Assembly (NCBI RefSeq): GCF_026240635.1
Contig: NZ_CP110848.1
Span: forward strand, 1,180,501-1,244,500
Reading direction: 5' to 3'
Source: Trichothermofontia sichuanensis B231
GTDB taxonomy: Bacteria; Cyanobacteriota; Cyanobacteriia; B231
DNA: 64,000 bases
A program made the translations under genes and the position numbers. A model generated the notes under the pieces. It was not told the DNA's origin. It saw only the letters and a list, made by a program, of their open reading frames with translations, and searched no databases. Each line of letters starts with the position of its first letter. Within the stretch, counting starts at the first letter, position 1. This document shows, piece by piece, positions 7,472-16,600 of this stretch.

Positions 7472-10228
7472 ATGCAGATCCTTTCGGTTGCGCTGAAAAA
7501 TTTTAAGTCCCACCGCGATCGCTACCTAGAATTTCAGATGGGTACCAATGCCATCTGTGGGGAGAATGGAGCCGGTAAAACCAGCATTCTAGAGGCGATC
7601 GCATGGACGTTATTCGATTACAGCAGCTATAACAAATCGGAGTTAATTCGCAAGGGCGCGGCCAGTAGTCAGGCCAGTGTGACGTTTATCTCCAGTCAGG
7701 ATCATCGCACCTATCGGGTGCGGCGGTGTACGAGCAAGGGCTACGAAATTTATGATCCCCAGGCCAAGGTTAACCTGGAGATTAGACGGGTTGAGGAGGA
7801 AGTTTTGCCCTGGCTTCAGACCCATTTAGGCGTACCAACCCACACGAAACTGGCAGATTTGTTTGCCAATACGATCGGTATTCCCCAGGGAACTTTTACG
7901 GTCGATTTCCTCAAGACCGCAGAACAGCGCAAGCGGGTGTTTGATCCGATTCTCAAGGTTGAAGAGTATAAAAAAGTTTATAAAGATAGCTTGCGGCTGG
8001 AAAATTATGCCAAAGCCCAGGTGACAGAGTTAGAAAGGACGATCGCTGATCTCGAAGCCCGCCTGAGTGATTGGCAAACCCTTCAGGAAACCTACGATCG
8101 CTGTGTAATTGAACTTGAACAGGACGAACAAGCCCTTCAGGAGCTGACCCAGCACCTGGCGGTACTCACCCAACAGCTCACCGTGCTCCAGGCGGAGGCG
8201 AAAAGCCTACAAGTGTATCGGGAGACACTACAACGTTTGACTACCCAAATTAGCAGTCAGATTCAACTCAAAGAAACCCATCAACACCTGCTGGCGAAGG
8301 CCCAGGCGGCTGCCCAGGTGTGTCAGAACAATCAGGTCAGCTACGAAACCTACCAGGCGGCTGAGCAGGCACTTCAGGCCCTCACCCAACAGCAGAAACA
8401 AGTGCAATCATTACAAAAACAACGGGAGATCTGCCAACAGCAACTCAATCACTTAGCGCTGCAACTAGCTGAATCCCAAAGCCAACTGCAACGGTTAGCC
8501 ACGCTGGAACAGGAACTTCAGGCGTTAGCTCCCCTGGCTCAACGGCAACAGGTGCTGGAAACAGAACTGGCTGAAATTGATCGCCGGATACAAGCCTGTC
8601 TTGCCGATCGCCGCGATCGCCAACTATTGAGTCGGCAACAAGAGGAACAGCAGATGCGCCTTGCCCAGGTGACTACGGTTTGCGAGCGTCTACAAGCCTT
8701 GGCCCCGGTGGTGACTGAAATCCCCGATTTAGAAACCCAGGTCAAACGCTACCAGGCCCAACTAGCCCGACTGGGAGCCGCCCAGCAATTTGAGGCGGAA
8801 TTACGCACCCTATTGACCTGGGGGGAAGGGGAACGCGATCGTTTTCTTGCCCAAATTGCCGCTATAAAAACAACCTTTCAGACCTCACCGCAAGCGATCC
8901 AGTTGCCCTCCCCACTCAGGGAACAAATCCTAGCAACGCTGGCAACGGGGGAAATGTTGAGCGGTGATTTACTCAGCCAATTAGCACAAATCTATGCTGA
9001 TCTCCACAGTCAAACCGATGCCCAACAACTCCAGGCTCAACTGGCCGCTGCCCAGCAAGCCTTAAACGAGGCCTACGATCGCCGCGCCCAGTGGCAAACC
9101 CTACCCGATTACCAGGCCCAACAGGCGCAAATCCAGACCACTTTACAACAATTAGAGACCCGTTTGGCTCAGTTGGATGCACAACTTGCCCAAGAGGCAG
9201 ATCTACACAACCAGCGCGATCGCTGTTTAACTGAGTTGCAGGCTTTAAATGATCCCCGTGCTCAGATCGCCCTATGTCAGCAAGAACTCCAGCACCGCGA
9301 GGCGATCGCCCAAACCTATGCCCAACAGCAGGCCCAGCAATCTCCCCTCATGGCGCAATTAGCCGATCTGGAGCAACAACTAGCCACCTTCGCCGACCTT
9401 GACGATCGCCTTGAACACCAGACCCAAATTAAGCAAGCCTATCAAGCTGGGTATCTTTTATTTATTGAAAACAAGAAAGAGGCTGAACAGCAGGCGAATT
9501 ATCAGGCAACCTATGACCAAATTTGTGCGCAACTTCAGCAGTTACAAGCCGAAAAAGATGATATTCAATCACGTTATGATCGTCAGCTAGAGCAGCATGA
9601 TGCCCCGCGTTTAGCTGCCTTAGAACGCGAAATTACCGCCGCCAACGATCGCAAAAATCAACTCCTCGGTGGACTGCCCGCCAAACGCGAAAACCGCCAA
9701 CGTCTGGCAACTGAACTGGAACGACGGGCGGCGATCGCCGCTCAACTCCACCAGACCCGGCAGGAACTCGCCCAACGGCAGCGTATCCGCCAATTCATCA
9801 GCGACGCCCGCCAAATTTATAACCTGGCAGGCCCCCGCATCACCCAATACTACCTGACGGAAATCTCCCGCGAAGCTGATCGGCTGTTCCGGGAATTACT
9901 CAATCGCGAGACCGTGGCCCTAGAGTGGACCTCAGACTACGAAATCCGTGTCCAGGAGGCTGGTCATTGGCGCAGTTTCAAAAGCCTTTCCGGGGGGGAA
10001 CAAATGTGCGCCGCCCTAGCCGTTCGCCTGGCCCTATTGCGCACCTTGGCCGAAATTGATGTTGCCTTTTTTGATGAACCCACGACTAACATGGATCGGC
10101 AACGACGGCAACAGTTGGCCGAAGCTCTGGCTAACCTCCGCAGCTTTCGCCAGCTATTCGTAATTAGCCATGATGATACGTTTGAGAACCTCACGGAACA
10201 TGTGATCCGGATTCAGCGCGACAGCTAA
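7472..10228 (+). CDS. Rad50/SbcC-like SMC-family ATPase without zinc hook
   Basis: The 918-residue protein has an ABC ATPase head split by long coiled coils. Walker A GENGAGKT is at residues 30-37; the coiled coil is very rich in Gln, Leu and Ala (about residues 180-760); the C-terminal head has the signature SLSGGEQMCAAL, Walker B VAFFDEPTTNMD and the H-loop VISHDD. Proteins of this class hold DNA ends and regulate the Mre11/SbcD nuclease. I find no CxxC zinc hook anywhere, although Rad50/SbcC normally dimerise through one; the mid-region around residues 430-510 interrupts the coil and may be an alternative hinge. No SbcD/Mre11 gene lies nearby. ATG at 7472 is preferred to the TTG at 7463. 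Confidence 0.85.
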   Translation: MQILSVALKNFKSHRDRYLEFQMGTNAICGENGAGKTSILEAIAWTLFDYSSYNKSELIRKGAASSQASVTFISSQDHRTYRVRRCTSKGYEIYDPQAKVNLEIRRVEEEVLPWLQTHLGVPTHTKLADLFANTIGIPQGTFTVDFLKTAEQRKRVFDPILKVEEYKKVYKDSLRLENYAKAQVTELERTIADLEARLSDWQTLQETYDRCVIELEQDEQALQELTQHLAVLTQQLTVLQAEAKSLQVYRETLQRLTTQISSQIQLKETHQHLLAKAQAAAQVCQNNQVSYETYQAAEQALQALTQQQKQVQSLQKQREICQQQLNHLALQLAESQSQLQRLATLEQELQALAPLAQRQQVLETELAEIDRRIQACLADRRDRQLLSRQQEEQQMRLAQVTTVCERLQALAPVVTEIPDLETQVKRYQAQLARLGAAQQFEAELRTLLTWGEGERDRFLAQIAAIKTTFQTSPQAIQLPSPLREQILATLATGEMLSGDLLSQLAQIYADLHSQTDAQQLQAQLAAAQQALNEAYDRRAQWQTLPDYQAQQAQIQTTLQQLETRLAQLDAQLAQEADLHNQRDRCLTELQALNDPRAQIALCQQELQHREAIAQTYAQQQAQQSPLMAQLADLEQQLATFADLDDRLEHQTQIKQAYQAGYLLFIENKKEAEQQANYQATYDQICAQLQQLQAEKDDIQSRYDRQLEQHDAPRLAALEREITAANDRKNQLLGGLPAKRENRQRLATELERRAAIAAQLHQTRQELAQRQRIRQFISDARQIYNLAGPRITQYYLTEISREADRLFRELLNRETVALEWTSDYEIRVQEAGHWRSFKSLSGGEQMCAALAVRLALLRTLAEIDVAFFDEPTTNMDRQRRQQLAEALANLRSFRQLFVISHDDTFENLTEHVIRIQRDS

Positions 10229-10362
10229 ACCTAGGCACCCTGGGCACTCTTGTCTAAATCAGTGACAATGGAAGTAGGGCAGTTAATGCCTGAACAATAC
10301 CCTGGCGGGGTGCCTACCGTGCATCTTTTAGGAACTTTAGCAACGTCCCGCAGGAGGTTATT

Positions 10363-11160
10363 ATGTTGTATCGATCACTGGGGTTGGGTCTGGGGATAGT
10401 GGCAGGGGTGACCTTGGCCGTGGTCCTTGGTCGACCCGCTTTTGCCCAATCTGAGGTTTGTGTGAGTCCACCAGGGAGTGCTTTAGCCAACCTGGGGCAG
10501 CAGGATTTACTCCGGGAAATCGCTTGTCCGGCGGGTATATCGGGACGGTGTTGGGTGCCAGGTCCCAATTGGTCGCGCTTTAGTACCCATAGCCCCAGTC
10601 AGGCAGGTCTCTGTCAGGCGATCGTGCCCCCCCTGGCCGTATGCCAAGTACAGGGAAATACCACCGTCTGTAGCCCGCCGACCGGAATCGGGGGAGTTGC
10701 GGGTGCCAACCCGATCGTCTCGGCAACGAATCCCCTACTCTTCCTGGTCCGCAGTCCCAACTGGGTCGGCAAGTGGTGGGTACAAAGCCACTGGCCCAAT
10801 GACCCCAATCGCGGTTCACGCTGGGAATTTACGGTTATCCAAACCCCTACCGGTTCAGGGTGCCTAGTGCAAATGCAGGGTGGGGACACGATCCCCTGTC
10901 TAGTGGCGGGGGATGTTTTAACCTGGCGCGGCACCATGGACGGAGAATTGATGGATGTGCGCCTGACCCGGCAGGGCAGTACGATTCAAGGGGAATTTGT
11001 TGGCACGAGTCTCACTGGGCAACCCCAATGGGCCGACGGGCAACGGCTCCCTGTCACCGGAACGCTGCGGGGCGGCCCGCAGCCCCGACTCGGTGATCCA
11101 CCAGTCGGAGCAGTTCGCCCAGTTCCCACCGCCGCTTATCCCTCTAACTTAGAGCTTTAA
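10363..11160 (+). CDS. Secreted hypothetical protein
   Basis: The 265-residue protein has a clear Sec signal peptide (MLYRSLGLGLGIVAGVTLAVV, cleavage likely after RPAFA near residue 29), so it should be exported to the periplasm or beyond. The mature part has Cys-containing motifs (VCVSPPGS, EIACPAG, GRCWVPG, VCSPPTG), then a beta-rich region with repeated Trp (WVGKWWVQSHWP, RWEFTVIQT, LTWRGTMDGELMDVRLTRQG) that suggests a small lipocalin-like or beta-barrel domain. This is inference only. AGGAGG at 10349-10354 supports the start. No family was recognised and no operon partner is present. Confidence 0.75.
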   Translation: MLYRSLGLGLGIVAGVTLAVVLGRPAFAQSEVCVSPPGSALANLGQQDLLREIACPAGISGRCWVPGPNWSRFSTHSPSQAGLCQAIVPPLAVCQVQGNTTVCSPPTGIGGVAGANPIVSATNPLLFLVRSPNWVGKWWVQSHWPNDPNRGSRWEFTVIQTPTGSGCLVQMQGGDTIPCLVAGDVLTWRGTMDGELMDVRLTRQGSTIQGEFVGTSLTGQPQWADGQRLPVTGTLRGGPQPRLGDPPVGAVRPVPTAAYPSNLEL

Positions 11161-11220
11161 CGCTAACCGATCGCCCGATTGCAGCGATGCATACAGGCCC
11201 TCCCGCAATCGTAGAGCCTA

Positions 11221-11315
11221 ATTTTACAGGGGTAGGACAGGGGTAGGATGGGGGCATCCCACCGGTGCGGCCCGCACCCCGTTTGCAAGCAGGGGTTGAG
11301 GGATGAGGGCTGCCG
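11221..11315 (+). repeat. Family B element, degenerate fragment B2
   Basis: It retains GGGTAGGATGGGGGCATCCC, GGTGCGGCCC and GGGATGAGGGCTGCC of family B but lacks both terminal repeats. It contains a local duplication of GGGGTAGGA. It abuts copy A2. Confidence 0.6.
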
Positions 11316-11351
11316 ATAAGATTATTAATAATTATTTATTATTTGCAATTT

Positions 11352-11453
11352 TATTTGCAATTTAGAGTGAAACAGTACCTTCACCCCCAGCCCCTCTCCC
11401 AAAGTGGAAGAGGGGAGTGAAAAACTGTATCGTTCTTATTTGGATTAACTATA
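11352..11453 (+). repeat. Family A MITE-like element, copy A2
   Basis: It matches family A from TTTGCAATTTAGAGTGAAAC through ATTTGGATTAACTATA. The left end has lost TATAGTCA and is preceded by AT-rich sequence repeating TATTTGCAATTT. Confidence 0.7.
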
Positions 11454-11558
11454 CATTACAGGAGCGCGGATTACCAACGATCGCTACAATGGCGCTAGGA
11501 TTGCCCTCAATTGTGATTCATCTTCTTATTCCTCTCCCTTATTGATTTCCCTTAACGC

Positions 11559-12278
11559 ATGGTTACGATTCCTCAAGATCTTGACGAAGCCATTGAACAG
11601 GCGAAAACGGCAACGCGTGCAGCCCTGGCAGCGGGCTATACCCGGCTTCAGGTGGAACTGATGATTCCCGAACTTAAGGTCATGCCGATCGCAGAGCAAT
11701 TCCTACCCCTTTTTGCAGACTACGGCGCTGACCTCAAAGTCGTCTTTCCCGACGCCGGAGCTGCCGCCCTTGCCCGCCGCGATTGGGGACCAATGGCCTT
11801 TGAAATTCGGGGCCTCGACGAAATTCGAGCCCGTTTACGTCCGGAGGATCGGGCGATTTTGGTCGTCGAACCGAGTGCGGTCGAAGTCAAACAGGTCCAA
11901 CAACTCTGCACCGAGGCTGGCGATCGTCCAGTGGTCCTGCTCAATCCCCATTTAGAAGATGTGGCCACGATCGGCATTGGCTACGCGGGTCGCCAACTGC
12001 GGGAGCGCTTCCTAAATACCTTGGAGTCGTGCTACCATTTTCGCCCTCTAGAGGGCGCTGCTCTGCTGCGGTGCTATCCGGCTCCGTGGCAAGTATGGCA
12101 GGAGCGCGACGGCAACTACCAACTGCTCGCGGAAATGCCCAGCAAACCCGTAGGTGACATTCTTGACCAAATCTTAACAAACGATGATGGCAAAAGCTCA
12201 AACCCCTTGCCCAGTCAACCTTCTAAGGCCGGCTTCTTGACGAATTTAGAGCGTTTTTTGCGGGCCTTGAACCAGTAG
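11559..12278 (+). CDS. DUF1995 family protein
   Basis: The 239-residue soluble protein belongs to DUF1995, a family shared by cyanobacteria and plastids and linked in plants to photosystem assembly and low-PSII-accumulation factors. Visible family features are the N-terminal DLDEAIEQAKTATRAAL segment, RLQVELMIPELK, VVFPDAGAAALARRDWG, the ILVVEPSAVEV strand and VVLLNPHLEDVATIGIGYAGR, ending with YPAPWQVWQERDGNYQLL. There is no signal peptide or transmembrane helix, so it is probably cytoplasmic. The role here is unknown. It lies alone between repeat A2 and a perfect palindrome at 12290. Confidence 0.85.
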   Translation: MVTIPQDLDEAIEQAKTATRAALAAGYTRLQVELMIPELKVMPIAEQFLPLFADYGADLKVVFPDAGAAALARRDWGPMAFEIRGLDEIRARLRPEDRAILVVEPSAVEVKQVQQLCTEAGDRPVVLLNPHLEDVATIGIGYAGRQLRERFLNTLESCYHFRPLEGAALLRCYPAPWQVWQERDGNYQLLAEMPSKPVGDILDQILTNDDGKSSNPLPSQPSKAGFLTNLERFLRALNQ

Positions 12279-12289
12279 CCGCGCCATCG

Positions 12290-12305
12290 TCCGTAAATTT
12301 ACGGA
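12290..12305. promoter_or_regulatory. Perfect 16-bp palindrome
   Basis: TCCGTAAATTTACGGA is an uninterrupted perfect inverted repeat between the DUF1995 gene and the phosphatase gene. It could be a dimeric regulator operator; no T-run follows, so it is not a typical terminator. Confidence 0.35.
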
Positions 12306-12468
12306 TACGATTCACCAGGTTTGTCTGTTAGAAGTCGAGTAGCTGATGATACTGAACCCGGTAACCTTGGCATAATGAGGGTAGGAGCAGTAGGGGTATC
12401 AGGGCGATGGAGGTATCAATATGTTTCCGGTAATGAAGCAGGAAGGAACTTAGCGGCAAGGAATTTGG

Positions 12469-13233
12469 ATGAGCAAGACGAGCCTTTCCCGACAAATTGT
12501 TGTAGGTGATGTCCACGGTCACTATGACGGTCTGATGCATCTGCTAGAGCAGGTAGCACCAGGGGATGATGACAACCTGTACTTTCTGGGCGACCTCATC
12601 GATCGCGGTACCCAGAGTGCCCAAGTGGTGGAATTTGTGCGTAAAAATGGCTATGCCTGTATCCGGGGGAATCACGAACAGATGCTCCTCGATGCCTTCC
12701 CGGGCCAGAAAGTAGCGATCCCCGCCCTCCAGGCATGGTTGTATAACGGTGGGCATACGACCTACGAAAGCTACAACCATCAAATTACGCTGCTCTTAGA
12801 TCACCTAGACTGGCTACGGGAGTTGCCCCTATACATTGATTTGGGTGAGGTATGGCTTGTGCATGCGGGGGTTGATCCCCGCTTACCAATTACGGCCCAA
12901 ACCAGTGAAGAGTTCTGCTGGATTCGGGAAGAGTTCCACAGCGTGACTGAACCCTACTTCCCCGATAAGACGATTATTGTGGGGCACACCATTACCCTGA
13001 CGATTCCGGGGGTAGGGGCGGGTCAACTGGCGCGGGGGCCGGGTTGGATTGGCATCGATACAGGGGCGTATCACCCCCGCAGTGGCTGGCTGACTGCCCT
13101 GGATACCACTAGCTGGCTGGTTTACCAGGTCAATGTCCAGGATCGCCTCGCGCGGGTCCTGTCCCTGGCGGAAGCAGTTGTCGATATTGATCCCGAACGG
13201 ATGCGATCACGCCGCCAATTACTCAGCATTTGA
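12469..13233 (+). CDS. PP2A-like serine/threonine metallophosphatase
   Basis: The 254-residue member of the calcineurin-like phosphoesterase superfamily shows the PPP-type signature in order: GDVHGHYDGL (residues about 9-18), GDLIDRGTQS (about 42-51), RGNHE (about 66-70), LVHAGVDPR (about 130) and VGHT (about 170). These motifs provide the two-metal site that hydrolyses phosphomonoesters, most likely phosphoserine/threonine or a small phosphorylated compound. It is probably cytoplasmic. The ATG at 12469 has weak Shine-Dalgarno support (AAGGAA a little upstream). Its natural substrate cannot be read from the sequence. Confidence 0.93.
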   Translation: MSKTSLSRQIVVGDVHGHYDGLMHLLEQVAPGDDDNLYFLGDLIDRGTQSAQVVEFVRKNGYACIRGNHEQMLLDAFPGQKVAIPALQAWLYNGGHTTYESYNHQITLLLDHLDWLRELPLYIDLGEVWLVHAGVDPRLPITAQTSEEFCWIREEFHSVTEPYFPDKTIIVGHTITLTIPGVGAGQLARGPGWIGIDTGAYHPRSGWLTALDTTSWLVYQVNVQDRLARVLSLAEAVVDIDPERMRSRRQLLSI

Positions 13234-13256
13234 AGTTTGAAGCAATACCAAAGGAA

Positions 13257-13363
13257 TATAGTCGTTGCAATTTAGGCTGAAACAGCCCCCTCACCCCCAG
13301 TTCCTCTCCCAGAGCGGGAGAGGAGAGCCAAGGACTGTATCGTTCTTATTTGGATTGACCATA
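13257..13363 (+). repeat. Family A MITE-like element, copy A3
   Basis: A full-length 107-bp copy begins TATAGTCGTTGCAATTTAGG, contains the perfect hairpin CCTCTCCC-agagc-GGGAGAGG and ends TTGGATTGACCATA. It lies between the convergent phosphatase and guaA genes, where the hairpin could also act in transcription termination. Confidence 0.88.
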
Positions 13364-13381
13364 ACACGATATTCCCACTCG

Positions 13382-15004
13382 CTATTCCCACTCGATCGTC
13401 CCCGGTGGTTTCGACGTAATGTCATAGACTACCCGGTTCACCCCAGGAACTTCGTTTACAATGCGGTTCGAGACGGTTTCCAGGAAGTCGTAGGGTACCC
13501 GTGCCCAATCTGCCGTCATGCCGTCTTCACTGGTGACAATGCGCAGGACGATCGGATGGGCATAGGTCCGTTGATCCCCCATCACCCCTACACTGCGAAT
13601 CGGCAATAGGACGGCAAAGGCTTGCCAAATTTGCGAATACAGCCCTTGACGGTTGATCTCTTGGCGCACAATGAGGTCTGCATCGCGCAGGATATCCAGC
13701 CGCTCCGCCGTTACCTCACCCAGGATGCGAATCGCTAAACCTGGACCCGGGAAAGGATGACGCTGAACAATTTCTTGCGGTAGTCCGATCGACGCTCCTA
13801 CCTTACGCACCTCATCTTTAAACAGCTTACGCAGTGGTTCAATCAACTTAAACCGCAAATCCTCCGGTAGACCCCCAACATTGTGGTGGCTCTTGATCTT
13901 GACCGCTACCCGTTCCCCCGTTTGCGGGTCAATGTTGGTATCCGCCGACTCGATCACATCCGGGTAGAGCGTCCCCTGGGCCAGGTAATCAAAGGGACCT
14001 AGCCGCCGCGATTCTTCCTCAAAGACGCGAATAAAGGCATGGCCAATGCGCTTGCGTTTTTCCTCCGGATCCGTCACGCCGGCAATCGCCGCTAGGAAGC
14101 GATCGCGGGCATTGACATAATGCACTGGAATATGGAACTGCTCCTCAAACAGCTTCACCAGCCGCTCCGGTTCATACTTTCGCATGAACCCCTGATCAAT
14201 AAATACACAGGTGAGTTGCTCCCCAATCGCCTGGTGCAACAAAAACGCCAACGTTGAAGAATCAACGCCACCAGACAGGGCCAGCAACACCCGCTTATCC
14301 CCCACCTTGGCCCGAATCTCACGCACCGCCTCTTCAACAAACGCTTCGGTCGTCCAGGTCGGCTGGCAATCACAGATGTGATAGACAAAATTCCGAATCA
14401 GGGCCAAACCGCCGATCGAATGCACCACTTCTGGATGAAATTGCACCCCATAAAGCTTCCGCTCATGGTGAGCCACCGCAGCCCAAGGCGTATTATCCGT
14501 GTGGGCGAGCCGTTCAAAGCCAGGCGGGAGTTCTGTTACAGAGTCACCATGACTCATCCACATTGTCGTGCCATTTTCCACATTCGTGAGCAGGTCGGTG
14601 GGATCGTCAATGTAGAGTGCCGCCTTGCCGTACTCGCCGCGCTCGGCCCGCTCGACGACCCCACCCAGGTGTTGCACCATCAACTGCATCCCGTAGCAAA
14701 CACCGAGGATAGGAATCCCCAGCTCCCAAATGGCCCGATCGCACTGGGGAGCATGGTCATCATAGACCGAATTGGGGCCACCGGAAAGAATAATTCCCTT
14801 GGGGGCCAATTGCCGCAGTTGTTCTGCGGTTGTGCGATAGGGCAGGACTTCTGAATAGACCTGAGTTTCGCGAATCCGACGGGCAATCAGTTCCGAGTAT
14901 TGTGAGCCAAAGTCCAGAATCACAATCATCTGGCGATTGAGGGACCCTAGGCGGTCCTGAGCATGATCCGGTTGGATCGAGCGTGGTTCAGTTTGAAGAG
15001 TCAC
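13382..15004 (-). CDS. guaA: GMP synthase (glutamine-hydrolysing)
   Basis: The 540-residue enzyme converts XMP to GMP using glutamine and ATP. The class I glutamine amidotransferase domain comes first ([17 protein letters not shown], nucleophile Cys in [17 protein letters not shown]), followed by the ATP pyrophosphatase domain with the P-loop [11 protein letters not shown] and the C-terminal dimerisation domain ([17 protein letters not shown], ending KPPGTIEWE). Two in-frame GTG codons are possible starts, at 15034 and 15004; AGGGGG sits 7 nt upstream of 15004, and cyanobacterial homologs have a short tail of this kind before the GSQYS motif, so 15004 is chosen. The gene converges with the phosphatase. 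Confidence 0.97.
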   Translation of the reverse strand: MTLQTEPRSIQPDHAQDRLGSLNRQMIVILDFGSQYSELIARRIRETQVYSEVLPYRTTAEQLRQLAPKGIILSGGPNSVYDDHAPQCDRAIWELGIPILGVCYGMQLMVQHLGGVVERAERGEYGKAALYIDDPTDLLTNVENGTTMWMSHGDSVTELPPGFERLAHTDNTPWAAVAHHERKLYGVQFHPEVVHSIGGLALIRNFVYHICDCQPTWTTEAFVEEAVREIRAKVGDKRVLLALSGGVDSSTLAFLLHQAIGEQLTCVFIDQGFMRKYEPERLVKLFEEQFHIPVHYVNARDRFLAAIAGVTDPEEKRKRIGHAFIRVFEEESRRLGPFDYLAQGTLYPDVIESADTNIDPQTGERVAVKIKSHHNVGGLPEDLRFKLIEPLRKLFKDEVRKVGASIGLPQEIVQRHPFPGPGLAIRILGEVTAERLDILRDADLIVRQEINRQGLYSQIWQAFAVLLPIRSVGVMGDQRTYAHPIVLRIVTSEDGMTADWARVPYDFLETVSNRIVNEVPGVNRVVYDITSKPPGTIEWE

Positions 15005-15406
15005 GGGTCTGCCCCCTAGCCTGAAAGAGTACACAAAATCGGGAAGAACCTAGTCATCTTAACGAGTCGTTAGCGGTTTTTATAGCCGTTTTTATAGCCG
15101 TTTTATCAGCAAACCATCCCCCAGCAATGAAGCGGCTAGATAAAGACACAGAACGTTGCGTCTCTTCAGGAATTCAAGGGGTTGTCTACGCGCCTCTCCT
15201 TAACTCGTAGGGGCGTTGCTGGGGAATTAAGCAACATCAATTAACTAAATTAAAAAATGATTATATCGTAAGTGGCCTTGGCTAATTAACCGCAAGGATC
15301 GCTGATGGCCCTCACGCCCAGGCCCTCCCCAAGGGGCGATAGGCGTCTTGGGTTTAATGACACCCACCAACTTCCCAATCCCACCAACTTCCCAATTGTG
15401 ATCCCA
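15005..15406. other. Intergenic region with short tandem repeats
   Basis: No gene was seen. It holds 2.5 copies of the 12-mer GTTTTTATAGCC (15076-15106) and two perfect copies of the 17-mer CCCACCAACTTCCCAAT (15363-15396) just after the cbiD stop, plus an AT-rich stretch around 15240-15270. The guaA promoter is expected here but no strong consensus is visible. Confidence 0.6.
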
Positions 15407-16597
15407 CTAGACGATCGCGGCCAATAGGGCTTGTCCCGTGGCGCTGCTCACGACAAGTTGACGATCGCGGTCAAACAACACTGACCCTACCCGCAGCCGT
15501 TGAGGACTGTCCCAATGGCTGTGGGTATAAGCATACGTTTGGGCACGCTCGTCGATCGCCTGGGCGATCGTTTGGTACACCTTGTCCACCCACGGTTCAC
15601 CTGTGATCGCTTGCCAGTGGCGCAAATGGTGTAGAGCTGCTTCCGCAGTGGCAGCGTTCCATAGGGTTGACAGCCAAGGAGCGGGTAACCCCGCCATAGC
15701 CGCATAGGCGATAAGGATTTCCCGGCGAGCGTCGGCGACGTGGTGGTGGGTATGGAAAATCCCAGCAGCCAGTTTCAGCAGTTTGCCGTGGTAGCCAAAG
15801 AGCAACACCGATGGCATTTCCAGGATTGCTGCCTCGACTAGCAGGGGACCGATCCAATTCGCCGTCTTCAGGACTTGTTCGGGGTTGATCCCGAGGCTTT
15901 GGGCTAGGGCCAGTCCATTTTCACCGATGCAAAACACTACACAGTCAAACTGACCCGCCTTTTGTTGCAGTGCCGCCCGACAAGTGGCCAACTGCTCCGG
16001 TGCACTCAAGGGCTGCGAAATGCCACTTGTACCGAGCAGAGACAAGCCCTCAACGATTCCAAAAGCTGCATTTGAGGTCCGCTCCGCTAGGGCGCGCCCC
16101 TCCGGTAGGATCAGATTAACGCTCAGACGTTCGCCGGGTTTGAGCCAAGGCATCAAGTTTGCACTCAGTAACCGACGGGCATAGGCATAGATAGCTGGTT
16201 GGCCAGCGGCGTTTAGATTTTGACCAATGCCTTCCCCCCCGCGTAGGCTGATCTGGGGAGGTTCAGTCATAGCTGGGGATGTCGCTGGATAGAGGACGAC
16301 TTCAGCCCAGACAGGGGTATAGCGCGTCAGGTCGAGGTTATCACCCGGATCACTGCGGCTGATGGCAAGGGCGCGTCTTAAGGAGGACTGGCGTATCTCC
16401 CCAGCCGCCGCCTGGCAATTGTCGGCTAGTCGGGCAACTTGCTCGATCGGGATTTCCACTGTTTCTGCCGGGTCTAGTAAGTCGATGCTGACCGACTTAA
16501 GGCTCGTCAGCTCTTCCTTGAGCCAGCGTAAGGCCGCCACCGCTGACGCACAGGCAAATACAGGCAGCGTATACCCAGTACGCGCAGTCATGGCCAC
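15407..16597 (-). CDS. cbiD: Cobalt-precorrin-5B C1-methyltransferase
   Basis: The 396-residue protein matches CbiD of anaerobic cobalamin/pseudocobalamin synthesis, which methylates C1 of cobalt-precorrin-5B using SAM. The N-terminal GYTLPVFACASAVAAL, the SLRRALAISRSDPGDNLDLTR segment, the SLRGGEGIGQNLNAAGQPAI segment and the FGYHGKLLKLAAGIFHTHHHVADAR motif are family hallmarks. It begins 3 nt after the moeB stop, so the two are almost certainly one transcript. No other cobalamin genes are in the window, as is usual for the scattered cobalamin genes of cyanobacteria. Confidence 0.93.
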   Translation of the reverse strand: MAMTARTGYTLPVFACASAVAALRWLKEELTSLKSVSIDLLDPAETVEIPIEQVARLADNCQAAAGEIRQSSLRRALAISRSDPGDNLDLTRYTPVWAEVVLYPATSPAMTEPPQISLRGGEGIGQNLNAAGQPAIYAYARRLLSANLMPWLKPGERLSVNLILPEGRALAERTSNAAFGIVEGLSLLGTSGISQPLSAPEQLATCRAALQQKAGQFDCVVFCIGENGLALAQSLGINPEQVLKTANWIGPLLVEAAILEMPSVLLFGYHGKLLKLAAGIFHTHHHVADARREILIAYAAMAGLPAPWLSTLWNAATAEAALHHLRHWQAITGEPWVDKVYQTIAQAIDERAQTYAYTHSHWDSPQRLRVGSVLFDRDRQLVVSSATGQALLAAIV

Positions 16598-16600
16598 GGG

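Noticed and set aside
13351-13363. TTGACC at the right end of family A as a mobile -35 element
   Set aside because: At the copies examined no TATAAT-like sequence lies 16-19 nt downstream, so promoter donation is not supported.
15300-15345. Possible family A/B relic (CCCTCACGCCCAGGCCCTCC...)
   Set aside because: Only a short CT-rich match without ends or hairpin; too weak to call.
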